Part shown: in pieces, positions 9,335 through 20,579 of the stretch | How the letters are laid out: every line of letters starts with the position of its first letter | Position numbering within the stretch: the stretch's first letter is position 1 | Assembly: GCA_021323595.1 (NCBI GenBank) | Contig: JAJPKR010000028.1 | Span: forward strand, 67,762 to 131,761 | From: Terriglobia bacterium | Lineage (GTDB): Bacteria; Acidobacteriota; Terriglobia; Terriglobales; SCQP01 | Length of the DNA stretch: 64,000 nucleotides | Reading direction: 5' to 3' | The notes under the pieces: generated by a model | Told to the model about the DNA's origin: nothing | The model's database searches: none | The model's input: the letters and a program-made list of their open reading frames with translations, nothing else | Made by a program: the position numbers and the translations under genes

Positions 9335-9976
9335 TCATGCCTGGCCTCGCGCCCGCAGTCGCGCGGCGTTGCCGCCGTGGGCGCGGGTCAGATCGGCCAG
9401 GGCAAAGCGCAATTTCTGCGTCGCGCGAAACAAGGCGTTCTTCGCCGTTTCCTCCGTGGTCTCCAAGATCTCGCCGATGGTCCGCAAGCGCATGCCCTGG
9501 TAATGCTTCATCTCGAATACCATCCGCTCGCGCGGCGTCAGGCGGCGCAGCGCCAGCGCAATGCGCGCCTGGACTTCGCCGTTGAGGGCCATCCGCTCGG
9601 GGTCGGCCACCGGCGCGCCGTCGGGTATCTCCGGCAGCCAATCCACCGCCTCGCCGTCGCCGTCGTCGGCGACCGCCGCCACTTCCTTGCGCGCCCCTTG
9701 GCGGCGGAGATAGTCGAGGCCGGCATTGGTGGCGATGCGATAGATCCAGGTGTAAAAGGAACATTCGAAGCGAAAGCTGGCCAGGGAACGGTAGGCCTTG
9801 AGAAAGGTCTCCTGGTAGATGTCCCAGGCGTCGGACTCGCTCCGCACCAGGCCCCGAGCCAAACGCAGCACGTTTTTGTCGTAGCGGCTCACCAGTTCCT
9901 CGAAGGCCGAGCGGTCCCCCGCTTGCGCGCTGCGAATCAGCGTCGCGTCGTCGCGGTTTTCGCTCGGTTCGTTCAT
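9335..9976 (-). CDS. ECF (sigma-70 group 4) RNA polymerase sigma factor
   Basis: A 213-residue sigma factor. Region 2 is seen at residues about 20-90 (AFEELVSRYDKNVLRLA, DAWDIYQETFLKAYRSL, FYTWIYRIATNAGLDYLRR) and region 4 at about 145-200 (LTPRERMVFEMKHYQGMRL, TIGEILETTEETAKNALFRA). It should direct transcription of its own operon and perhaps a wider regulon, and be held by the anti-sigma factor encoded next. The four genes 9976 to 5841 are tightly packed and very likely one transcript. The inducing signal is not visible from sequence. Confidence 0.92.
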   Translation of the reverse strand: MNEPSENRDDATLIRSAQAGDRSAFEELVSRYDKNVLRLARGLVRSESDAWDIYQETFLKAYRSLASFRFECSFYTWIYRIATNAGLDYLRRQGARKEVAAVADDGDGEAVDWLPEIPDGAPVADPERMALNGEVQARIALALRRLTPRERMVFEMKHYQGMRLRTIGEILETTEETAKNALFRATQKLRFALADLTRAHGGNAARLRARGQA

Positions 9977-10117
9977 GCGGAGGCCCTGGGGCCGGCCCCG
10001 GTCGCGCCGGAGACAGGCCGGCGGTGGCCCCAGCCGCCGCCGGTCCGCCGCGCCGGCGCGGCGATCACTGCTGATTTTGACGCCGTCGCTGTCAATCCGT
10101 AAGCGGAGGTGGTGAAT

Positions 10118-10228
10118 ATGACGTTAGAAATCAAGGGGAATGCCCGCCCGGAAGCCGCCAAGCCGCCCCTCCAGACACCCGCCCAGACGCCGCCCAACCC
10201 CCGATCCCGATCCCTGATCCCGCCCTAG
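10118..10228 (+). CDS. possible 36-residue peptide
   Basis: An ATG preceded by a good ribosome site (GGAGG, eight bases upstream) opens a frame of 37 codons ending in TAG. The product begins MTLEIKGNARPEAAKP and continues as a Pro/Gln-rich tail. It resembles no family I recognise. The strong ribosome site is the only argument for translation; it could also be the truncated start of a lost gene. Confidence 0.3.
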   Translation: MTLEIKGNARPEAAKPPLQTPAQTPPNPRSRSLIPP

Positions 10229-10625
10229 CCCACCGTCGGCCGTCGCCTCGCGCTGATCCGCCCTCCGCCGTCGCCCGGCGTTCGTCCGCCGTCCGCCGCC
10301 CGGCGGCCAACCTTTCCACTCCGTCCTGCATCTCCCTCTTTTAGGGGACGACCAAAGTCCCCGAATCCTCGCGCCTGGCTCCCAGCGTTCTGCGCGCTGT
10401 CCACGCGCTGCCGTGGAGCCAGGCCCCGCGCGGCCCGGCGGATATCGCGTGGTGCGCAACGCCGCTCCTCGCGAGCGTCGTGTCCTCGCGGCCCTCCGCC
10501 TCGCCGTCCCGAATGCCGTGGCCGATCCGTCCCTTGCTTCGCTCGCCCGCCCGCTGCGCCGGTCGCGACCAAGCTCGCCGCGTTGCGCCACGTCTTCGGC
10601 TTCGCAACCCGCGCCGCATCCGCTG

Positions 10626-10774
10626 CTTTCCGCTATCCCCCCAAATGGGGACGAGACCATTTTTCAGCCCGCCGCCAAGCGCCGCGCCATACTCGAACTC
10701 ATTCAGCGACAAAGAGATCTCGTCTCTATCCACGATCTCAGCTCGCCAGGGCTGGTCTCGTGCGCTGCCCTCTC
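10626..10774 (+). repeat. direct repeat, copy 1 (about 150 bp)
   Basis: This unit recurs 213 bases downstream with only about a dozen differences. It starts with a short hairpin around CCAAATGGGG and continues through a conserved block to GCCAGGGCTGGTCTC. Read in one frame it spells KRRAILELIQRQ and VSIHDLS, faintly like the helix-turn-helix of a DeoR-type regulator. No start codon or complete gene goes with it. Confidence 0.8.
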
Positions 10775-10838
10775 AACCTTCGCCCGCTGTCGCCGGTGCC
10801 TGCCGTCCGTCTGCCGTTCCCACCTTCAAGGAGCGCCA

Positions 10839-10987
10839 CTTTCCGCTATCCCCACAAATGGGGAGGAGACCATTTTTCAGTCGGCCGCCAAGCGTCGCGC
10901 CATACTCGAACTCATTAAGCGACAAACAGTTCCCGCCTCTATCCACGATCTCAGCTCGCCAGGGCTGGTCTCATGCGCTAGCCTCTC
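10839..10987 (+). repeat. direct repeat, copy 2 (about 150 bp)
   Basis: The second copy lies 213 bases after the first, a multiple of three. Its hairpin is perfect here: TCCCCA, loop CAAA, TGGGGA. The peptide read in the same frame is KRRAILELIKRQ and ASIHDLS. Only these two copies are seen in the window. Confidence 0.8.
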
Positions 10988-11153
10988 GACCTCGCCCCTC
11001 TTCTCCCCGCCGAGCGGGCCCACGGTGCGCCGCCAATCAACCGTCCTCCGCCCTCGCGCCACCCGTCCGGCCGCAGCGCACGCGGGCGTTCGCACCGCCC
11101 GCCGCCCCTCGTCCCCGTCGGCCATCAGCGGTCTTGGGCCCGGCTCGAAGGGG

Positions 11154-11159
11154 GATAAT
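11154..11159 (+). promoter_or_regulatory. -10-like hexamer of acnA
   Basis: GATAAT lies exactly six bases before the aconitase ATG, so RNA synthesis would begin at the start codon itself. A G-run that could act as a ribosome site overlaps it, so an upstream promoter with a normal leader remains possible. Confidence 0.4.
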
Positions 11160-11165
11160 ATCTTC

Positions 11166-13871
<2,706 letters not shown>

Positions 13872-14235
13872 TCAAGCGGCTTGGCCGGCAGCCTTCGCAC
13901 TCCGTAACTGCGGCCTCGCTGCCGCGTTGAGCTGTTGACCCGCCCGCCTAAGTGGATTATCCTCATTCCCATCCCTGACAGGACGGCGCCACCAAGCCGC
14001 CCATGCGAGAGTGCTCCGCCCAACCGGCAATTCAGTGTTCTGGTATCACCTGCGGCTCACTCCGCAGACAATTTTGCTCGGCAACGGCGGGCAGGTCCGA
14101 GGCGTCTGGACCGGCGTTCTGGCACAACGTGATCTGCGTGCCATATTGAGCGCCGCTGAGCAAGGGATGCCTCATCCAAGTCCATCAGCCGCGGCGCAAC
14201 CGGCGCGGCGCGACAGATTTTAGGGAGACTGATCC
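13872..14235. other. intergenic region before the Cys-rich peptide
   Basis: No gene is recognised in these 364 bases. A well-formed promoter lies at 13935-13963, and the remaining 266 bases would be the leader of the Cys-rich peptide gene or a separate small RNA. No T-tract terminator or known riboswitch is seen. Confidence 0.5.
13935..13963 (+). promoter_or_regulatory. sigma-70-type promoter upstream of the Cys-rich peptide gene
   Basis: TTGACC, a 17-base spacer and TATCCT form the best two-box promoter noticed in the window. Transcription would start near 13970 and run toward the small gene at 14236, leaving an unusually long leader of about 265 bases. Confidence 0.5.
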
Positions 14236-14478
14236 ATGCGCGCATTAATCGGTCACAAGGTGCTGACAGGAGCGTTTGCACTGCTCCTGTTGACGATGCT
14301 CCTTGGCCTCGTCGTTTCCGTCTATTCAATCGCGGCGGGCCGCGCGGTTGAGGCAGCGGCGGCTTCCCCGGGCACGTGCGGCGGCACTTGTCCCACTGTC
14401 TCTGAGTGCGTCAACCAGGGCGGCCTTTTCTGCCAATGTTCGGGGCCCTACCCCGGCACTTGCTCCGTTAAGCAGTAA
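14236..14478 (+). CDS. small exported Cys-rich peptide
   Basis: An 80-residue protein of unknown function. A basic start (MRALIGHK) is followed by one strongly hydrophobic segment at residues about 10-32, a short Ala-rich stretch, and a 35-residue tail with six Cys in the spacing C-x3-C-x5-C-x7-C-x1-C-x7-C plus several Gly and Pro. The layout fits a secreted or membrane-anchored disulfide-rich peptide, or a precursor peptide. AGGGAG eight bases before the ATG is a good ribosome site. It ends 27 bases before a frameshifted ADOP-like permease, so the two are probably co-transcribed. No family is recognised. Confidence 0.7.
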   Translation: MRALIGHKVLTGAFALLLLTMLLGLVVSVYSIAAGRAVEAAAASPGTCGGTCPTVSECVNQGGLFCQCSGPYPGTCSVKQ

Positions 14479-14505
14479 TAGAAGGTCGCTGCGACGTCGA
14501 AGCTC

Positions 14506-16928
14506 ATGAAGCGGCTGTTCAGCGCTAGCAATGAGGCGCTGCGGGCGCTCTTGCGGTCCCGCGGCTACCTGACCCGTGCTTTGCTGGTTCAAGCGGTCGG
14601 CGTCGCTGTCATTGGGAGCGCCTTCGCACTCATCTACGGGGTGGTGCTGCGGCCGCTCCCCTTCAAGGATTCGAGCCGCCTGGTGATGGCCGTGGGCTGC
14701 TGCGGTCCCTCCGACTTCCAGGACATCACGGCACGCAGCAGCTTTTTTTCCGCAACGACGCTCGGGGCGCTGGGGCTCAGCGTCGTCGGAACGCCGGCCG
14801 GCCCAGAGCGCCTGTGGACCATGGCGGTACGGCCGAATTTTTTCCCGATGCTAGGCATCACACCCCTGCCGGGACGGGCGTTCGCGACGGCTGAGTACAA
14901 GCCTGGCGCAGCCAGAACTGCCCTTCTAGGCGGGGGATTTGCGAGGGATGAATTTGGCTCGGAGCTTGGCGCCTTGGGCAAGACCATCGTGCTGGATTCG
15001 GCGCCGCACACCGTCATCGGTGTCGTGCCCTCTCGCCTCCGCCTCCGTTTCGAGTGGATGTACCCGCCGGTCGCCGTCTGGATCCCCTGACTTTTGGCGC
15101 GCGCCAAATCCCTCCGCGGGGCGCAAGAGCGTTTACGCCGGATGGGCCGGGCGGCGGCGCCTATTTCCCGGTCCTGATAGCCCGGCTGCGCAATGGCATC
15201 AGCCTCGGCCGCGCCCAACAGGACCTTAACCGGGTAGTCCGCAGCATGGTCGCCGAGCACCCGGAAGATTCCAACCTCCGCGAGCTTCGGCTGTACACGC
15301 TCCAGGCCATGGCGGTAGGGCCCGCTGGCACCACGCTGTGGCCCCTGTTCGGCCTATCCCTCGCGTTTCTGGCCATCGCGTGCATGAACCTCGCTGGGTT
15401 AGCTCTCGTCCGCAGGGTCAGCATGCTCCCGGAAATGGGCGTTCGCGGTGCACTGGGCGCGAGCCCCGCCGACCTCATGCTACTTCCCCTTGTCGAGAGC
15501 ATTTGGGTGGGGCTCATCGGCGGAGCGCTTGGGAGCGTGATTTGCTTCTGGACCCTCCGCGCATTCCGTTCCGGCGCGCCCGCCGGAATCGTCCCCCGGC
15601 TCGCAGGCGTCGGGGTCGATTGGCGCGTCGCCGCATTCCTTTTCGCGGCCTCGATCCTCGGCGCAGCTGCGGCGGGGCTCGCGCCAGCTCTGCTCTGTCG
15701 TCGCCTGGCGCTCGCCCCATCGCCTGGAAACCCGCACACCAGTCGCCTTTCCGGGCCGGGCCCAAGCGGAAGGGCCCTTGTGCTGGCGCAGTGCGCGATC
15801 GCGACTCTCCTTGTCGCAATGTCTGGCGTGATGCTTCGGAGCGTCTGGCGCCTTTCGCGCACCGCCCTCGGGTTCGACCCAGCCAACGTAGTTAAATTCG
15901 AAGTCGGTCCCATCGTGCCCAGCGGCACAAGCTGGACCGATCGCAAAATCATCGCCGCATACGAGCACGTTTGGGCCACCGTCGGCGCAATTCCCGGCAT
16001 CCAGGCCGTCGCCCTTGGCAATCCGTACGGTGAAGCGGCCCGGATTCGCTTCAGGGTGGCAGGCGCCCAAGGGTCGCCGCCGGCGACCGCCGACTGGCTC
16101 AGCGTAAGCCCAAACTACTTCGGCACGCTCCGCATCCCTCTAGCTACTGGCCGTGAATTCTCGGTGCGCGACGACCTCGGCGCGCCTGCAGTCGCGGTTG
16201 TCAACCGGGCTCTGGACCAGGATTATTTCGAGGGCAGGCCGGCAGTCGGGCAGAGTATCGAAGTATCTTTTGCCGGGCAATGGCATCGCGTGCAGGTGGT
16301 CGGAGTCGCGGAAAACAACAAAATGGCCGGCGCGTGGCGCTCTGGCGCTGCACCGACGATCTATACCAGCCTCTTTCAGTTCGCATCCTCTGGCGCCCTG
16401 TTCGCACGCGTTGACCCGGGCGCTTTTCCGGGCCCGGCGCCGCTGCGCCGGTCTGTCGCGCGTGCGGTAGGCGGCGGATTCTCGGTCGCCGCCCCGGCCT
16501 ATCTCTCGATGGCTCTCTCACGCGCGCTGGAGCGCCCCCGCTTCTTCAGTTCGTTTCTTACGGGCGTCGGCGTAGCGGCGCTTTTTTTGGCACTGGCTGG
16601 AGTCTATAGCGTGGCAGCAATTGAGGCGCGCGTGCGCCGGCGCGAGATGGCCATTCGACAGGCCCTCGGCGCCTCATATTGCCATCTAACCGCCCGCGTG
16701 CTCCGGCACCCCCTACTGCTGGGCGCGGGCGGCGCGGTCTGCGGCGTCATTGCCGCTGAGTTGCTGATGGACACGCTGCGTGTTTGGCTCTTTGGCCTTC
16801 GCCCGGCAGGCGCCGCAACTTGCGCGTGGGCAGGGATCGGCATTGTGCTTGCATGCCTGCTCTCCGCGCTCGGACCGCTGATCCAAGTTTTGCGCCTCCA
16901 GCCCGCCGTCGTGCTACGCCACGAGTAG
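14506..16928 (+). pseudogene. ADOP-like FtsX/MacB permease interrupted by a -1 frameshift
   Basis: The first frame (14506-15090) gives an N-terminal helix and MacB-type domain ending VAVWIP, then TGA. The next frame carries on exactly as expected with LTFGARQIPP and runs to 16928, giving the FtsX blocks (MGVRGALGASPADL, MAIRQALGASYCHL) and the end LQPAVVLRHE. Joined, the protein has about 800 residues. The junction is ATC-CCC-TGA; one missing C in the C-run at 15084-15087 explains it, whether as real mutation, assembly error or translational slippage. It lacks the extra N-terminal domain of PadR-linked ADOPs and follows the Cys-rich peptide gene. Confidence 0.8.
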
Positions 16929-17006
16929 CCCTATCCGTGGCCAGCGGCGCCCGCTCCGACGCCTTGCAATGCTCTGCCGCACCGCAGCTCGAGTGGCGCA
17001 TACCGC

Positions 17007-17025
17007 CCCGCCGGAACTTGGCGGG
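17007..17025. repeat. hairpin behind the ADOP genes
   Basis: CCCGCC, a seven-base loop and GGCGGG form a six-pair stem between two convergent permease genes. No T-run follows on either strand, so it is at most a weak terminator. Confidence 0.3.
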
Positions 17026-17061
17026 TTCATAACGCCGAGCGAGCGCCTTTGGGGCCGCAAG

Positions 17062-17139
17062 GCTGCGCCGCGACCGGACGAAGAGCCGCACGCTAGTTGT
17101 GGGCTCTGCGAACCATCAAGCGAAGATGAAAGTTCTATT
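17062..17139 (-). repeat. 78-bp 3'-end repeat, copy at the ADOP stop codon
   Basis: This sequence is repeated at 20502-20579 with about ten differences. On the minus strand it begins with the TAG stop of the ADOP gene and runs into the untranslated region. It contains an imperfect hairpin, GAGCCCAC / GTG(C)GGCTC with a seven-base loop and one bulged base. No other copy is seen in the window. Confidence 0.75.
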
Positions 17140-19762
17140 CCTCGCGCAGGGCGATGACCGGGTGGACGCGCATTGCCCGTCGCGCCGGCATATAGCAGGA
17201 GGCCGCGGCGACCAGAGCGAAAAGAATGGCGACTCCGCCCAGCGCCAACGGATCGGTTGGGCTGACGCCATAGAGGAAGCGCCGCAGCAGGCGGGTCAGA
17301 AGCAGCGCGGCCAGGAATCCGGCGGCCATGCCGGCGAACGTCATGGAGAGGCCCTCGCGCAACACCACCCGCAGCACGTCCGCGGTTTGCGCGCCCAGGG
17401 CCATGCGGATGCCGATCTCGCGGGTTCGCTGGCCCACGAAGAACGAAACCACGCCATAGATGCCCACTGCGCCCAGCACGAAAGCGATTCCAGCGAACGA
17501 CACGAAAAGGAACGTGATCGATCGCGGCGCCGAAGTCGCGCCCGACAGAACCGTGGTCATCGTCTTGATTTCGCTGACCGGGACGTCCCGGTTGAGGTTG
17601 CCGACAATGTTGCGGATGGAGCTGGCGAGCTCGGGCGTGTCCTGGTCCACGCGGACCGCCAGAGTCATTCCGGCGGGGATGCGCCCGTTCTCCATCGTCG
17701 CCAGCGGACCGTAGGGGATGTAGATCGCGCCGTCCATATAGGGAGGAATGGCCTGCTGCAGGCTGAATGCGCGGACATCGCCGGCCACCCCGACGATCGT
17801 GATCCATTCGGCGCTATCGGCAAACCGGATGTGCTGGCCCACGGCGTCCTGGTTCGGCCAGAAACGCTGCGCTGTGGCAGCGCTCACGACGGCCACCGGC
17901 GGATTGCCGGTGGAATCCGCCCGCGTGAAGCCTCTGCCGCGCAGGAGCGGAATGTGCATCAGACGGAAGTAGCCGGCGGAGATGATGTTCTGCCACACGA
18001 GAGGCGAGTCTTGCGGTACCTGCCTCCTACCTTCCAGGTACAGCGAGCGCTTGTTCACGCGCCCGTCGAGCGGCAGGGTATTGATCATCGCGGCGCCGCT
18101 TACCCCGGGAAGTCCTCGAACGCGGTCGAGCACTTGGCGATAGAAGGCCACGCAGCGGCCGGCATTGTTGCAGAACGACTCGTTCGGTGTGATCCGCGCG
18201 GTCAGCAAGTGGGTCGCGGAAAATCCGGGATTCACATGCGAGAGCGACCACAAGCTGCGAATCAGCAAGCCCGCGGCGCTCACCAGCAGCACGGCGAGGC
18301 CGATCTCCGCGATCACCAAAACTCTTCTCGCCCGCCGGCTGGCGGAAGATACCAGACCGCGCCCGCTGGATTTCAGGGAAACATTCAGGTCCGGGCGCGA
18401 GGACTGCACGGCGGGAACCGCGCCGGAAACGATCCCCGCGGCCACGGAGAGCGCCGCGGTAAACGCGAGGACGCGCCAATCGACCGCGAGGTCGCCGAGC
18501 CCGGGCGTATCTCCGGGCAGAAGGGTTTTCAGCAGAGACAGGGCGCTGCCTCCCAGGAGAAGGCCAAGCGTCCCTCCCGCAAGCGCCGTCACCACGCTTT
18601 CGGTGATGAGCTGCAGCACGATTCGAGGACGGCTGGCGCCCAGCGAGTTGCGGAGCGCGATCTCCTTCGTGCGGATCGATGCTCGCGAAAGCGTCAGATT
18701 GGCCACGTTCGCGCACGCCACCAGCAACACCAGCCCGACGGCGCCCAGCAGGATGAGCAGCCACGGTTGAACGTTGCCGGTCAGCACGGACTGCAGCGGC
18801 TCGACCGCAAGTCCGGCGTTCCAGTTCTCCGGCATGGGCCAGGGAAACATCGTCCTCACATGCGACTGAAAGAGCCGCAATTCCGCCTGCGCTTGGGCCA
18901 TCGTCACGCCCGGCTTCAGACGCCCGATCACCGGCATGTAATCCTGCGCCCAATAGTCGGTGGCATTGCGCGGATCGATGCCCAGCGGGATCCACACCTG
19001 GGTTCCGGGCGACGGGAAGTGAAAGCCTGCGGGCATCACGCCCAGAATTTGCCGCGGCGTTCCCTCCAGGTTGATCACGCGGCCCACCGCGGAGGGATTT
19101 CCGCGGAAGACTTTCTCCCAGAGCGCGTGGCTAAGCACCACGTAGGCATCGCGGCCCGCCTCGTCTTGTCCCGGGGAGAAGGCGCGGCCCAATTGCGGTT
19201 TTGCGCCCAGCACGGAGAAGAAGTTCGCGGAAACCAGGGTTCCGTTCAGCCGGACCGGTTCCCCCAGCCCGGTGAGAGTGAATTCGTGCCCGTCGTCGTA
19301 CGCGGCCGGGTCCATCGTGTGGATCTGCCTCCGCATCGCGGCGAAGCCGCCCTTGGGATAGGTGGCGTTTTGTATGCCGACCAGCCGCCCCGGCTCGCGG
19401 AAGGGGAGCGGGCGCAGCAACACGGCGTTGACCAGGCTGAAAATCGCGGTATTTGCGCCGATGCCGAGCGCCAGCGTGAGCACGGCGATCGCGGTGAATC
19501 CCGCGTCTTTGCGCAGCTTGCGCAGGCCGTAGCGAACGTCTTGCAGCAGCGTCTCGAGCAGATGGCCGCGCTGAGCCTCGTACACCTCTTCCTTAACTTG
19601 GTCGAGGCCGCCGAATTCCAGCCGCGCACGCCGCCGCGCTTCCTCCGGCGCCATGCCGGCGGCAAGGTAATCCGCGATTTGCTGCTCGAGGTGAAAGCGC
19701 AGCTCGGCATCCAGTTGCTCCTGCGCCCGCGATCTGCGGATGAATCGGCTTAGCCAGTGCAT
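17135..19762 (-). CDS. ADOP-family permease, PadR-linked type
   Basis: An 875-residue protein with the full acidobacterial layout: an N-terminal cytoplasmic segment of about 65 residues ([30 protein letters not shown]), a first helix ending [13 protein letters not shown], a MacB-type periplasmic domain, an FtsX block ([14 protein letters not shown]), a second periplasmic domain and a second FtsX block ([14 protein letters not shown]) ending [10 protein letters not shown]. The PadR gene lies 93 bases upstream on the same strand and probably controls it. A ribosome site AAGGGA stands six bases before the ATG. The stop codon lies inside a repeat shared with the gene ending at 20575. Confidence 0.9.
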   Translation of the reverse strand: MHWLSRFIRRSRAQEQLDAELRFHLEQQIADYLAAGMAPEEARRRARLEFGGLDQVKEEVYEAQRGHLLETLLQDVRYGLRKLRKDAGFTAIAVLTLALGIGANTAIFSLVNAVLLRPLPFREPGRLVGIQNATYPKGGFAAMRRQIHTMDPAAYDDGHEFTLTGLGEPVRLNGTLVSANFFSVLGAKPQLGRAFSPGQDEAGRDAYVVLSHALWEKVFRGNPSAVGRVINLEGTPRQILGVMPAGFHFPSPGTQVWIPLGIDPRNATDYWAQDYMPVIGRLKPGVTMAQAQAELRLFQSHVRTMFPWPMPENWNAGLAVEPLQSVLTGNVQPWLLILLGAVGLVLLVACANVANLTLSRASIRTKEIALRNSLGASRPRIVLQLITESVVTALAGGTLGLLLGGSALSLLKTLLPGDTPGLGDLAVDWRVLAFTAALSVAAGIVSGAVPAVQSSRPDLNVSLKSSGRGLVSSASRRARRVLVIAEIGLAVLLVSAAGLLIRSLWSLSHVNPGFSATHLLTARITPNESFCNNAGRCVAFYRQVLDRVRGLPGVSGAAMINTLPLDGRVNKRSLYLEGRRQVPQDSPLVWQNIISAGYFRLMHIPLLRGRGFTRADSTGNPPVAVVSAATAQRFWPNQDAVGQHIRFADSAEWITIVGVAGDVRAFSLQQAIPPYMDGAIYIPYGPLATMENGRIPAGMTLAVRVDQDTPELASSIRNIVGNLNRDVPVSEIKTMTTVLSGATSAPRSITFLFVSFAGIAFVLGAVGIYGVVSFFVGQRTREIGIRMALGAQTADVLRVVLREGLSMTFAGMAAGFLAALLLTRLLRRFLYGVSPTDPLALGGVAILFALVAAASCYMPARRAMRVHPVIALREE

Positions 19763-19855
19763 GCCATCCCTTTCACCACCCGGCGCACTCGACGCGGATC
19801 GACGCTATGTCCACGCCCGTTCTTCCTAGCCACTCACCGCTCCCCGCTGTCTTCG

Positions 19856-20191
19856 CTATTCCGCCGTGCGCAAAATCAATGCGACGGCATCGGAAAGCCT
19901 TGCCCACGTCCGCATCACCGTCTCGAGCTGTTTCCGGCCCTTGGCCGTGAGCGAATAGAACTTCGCTTCCCGGCCCGTCTCCGTATCCCGCCAATCTGCC
20001 TTCAGCCAGCCGCGATCTTCCAGCCGGTGGAGTGCGGGGTAGAGCGAGCCCTGCTGCACCTGAAAGAATTCCTTGGACATCTGGCGGATGCGCTGCGAAA
20101 TGGCGTAGCCGTGGATGGGTCCCAGCGCGACCACCTTCAGGACGAGCATGTCCAGCGTGCCTTTGAGAAACTCCGACTTGTCTTCGTTCAT
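19856..20191 (-). CDS. PadR-family transcriptional regulator
   Basis: A 111-residue winged-helix regulator. The PadR signature is clear: LKGTLDMLVLKVVALGPIHG, IRQMSKEFFQVQQGSLYPAL, then RLEDRGWLKADW and the wing region up to YSLTAKGRKQLE. A short C-terminal helix suits dimerisation. In Acidobacteria such genes pair with ADOP permeases, as here. GAGGG lies five bases before the start. A 26-bp near-palindrome just upstream is a likely autoregulatory operator. The ligand is unknown. Confidence 0.92.
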   Translation of the reverse strand: MNEDKSEFLKGTLDMLVLKVVALGPIHGYAISQRIRQMSKEFFQVQQGSLYPALHRLEDRGWLKADWRDTETGREAKFYSLTAKGRKQLETVMRTWARLSDAVALILRTAE

Positions 20192-20204
20192 CGTCCCTCA
20201 CGCC

Positions 20205-20230
20205 TAGATCTTCGATGCATCGATGTTCTA
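20205..20230. promoter_or_regulatory. 26-bp palindrome, probable PadR operator
   Basis: The sequence reads TAGA at one end and TCTA at the other with CGATGCATCG at the centre; 11 of 13 opposed positions are complementary. It starts 14 bases upstream of the PadR start codon and abuts a -10-like TATAGG on the minus strand at 20231-20236, where a bound dimer would block transcription. Confidence 0.5.
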
Positions 20231-20382
20231 CCTATATGCGCAAAGCCGCCCGCCCGTCAACTGCAAACCGCAGACATCCCAGGGGCTGATGCCCTCACCC
20301 TCGGGAGGGATCCGGTGGATGGTCCGGTAGGGATCGGCGATGTCGCACGTCTTGCAGTGGATGCGATTCGAAGCAGGGGCGG

Positions 20383-20423
20383 AAGAAAAAGGCAAGGCGG
20401 CGCCGCGCTGCGCGGCCTGCCTT
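20383..20423 (-). terminator. intrinsic terminator behind the BNR-repeat gene
   Basis: On the minus strand AAGGCA and TGCCTT bracket an inner GC-rich hairpin (CCGCG / CGCGG), and the RNA then runs into a U-rich stretch equal to TTTTTCTT. It lies about 150 bases after the stop at 20575. Confidence 0.55.
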
Positions 20424-20501
20424 CTCTCTGCGCCCTCTGGCTGAACCTTAGTTACTGCCCTCGCGCAAAGACGGGTTCCGGCAGCCGGTGCGGCGCAGGG
20501 A

Positions 20502-20579
20502 GCTGCGCCGCGGCCGGACGAAGAGCCGCACGCCGATCGTGGGCCCTGTGAACCATCAAGCGAAGATGAAAGCCCTATT
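20502..20579 (-). repeat. 78-bp 3'-end repeat, copy at the BNR-protein stop codon
   Basis: The offset to the other copy is exactly 3440 bases, equal to the distance between the two stop codons. Both genes therefore take the same last bases and TAG from the element. The hairpin is kept, with one mismatch here. Confidence 0.75.

Larger units (their letters stand above)
9977..11165. other. 1.2-kb region without a recognised gene
   Basis: This gap separates the sigma operon from aconitase. It holds a possible 36-codon reading frame near its left end, GC-rich sequence of low information, and two copies of a 150-bp direct repeat. The frame of aconitase stays open through most of it, but the translated sequence has no resemblance to a protein domain in front of aconitase and looks like non-coding GC-rich DNA. 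Confidence 0.6.
20192..20574. other. intergenic region with operator, terminator and repeat
   Basis: These 383 bases contain the PadR promoter/operator at the left, a minus-strand intrinsic terminator at 20383-20423, and the second copy of the 78-bp repeat at the right. No gene is recognised. Confidence 0.6.

Noticed and set aside
10413-11165. A 250-residue N-terminal extension of aconitase
   Set aside because: The frame is open but the product is Arg/Ser/Pro-rich without domain character, contains the 150-bp repeats, and aconitase similarity begins only at 11166.
17099-19753. An 884-residue plus-strand frame
   Set aside because: It is the antisense shadow of the ADOP gene; the product is rich in His, Gln, Arg and Gly without any motif.
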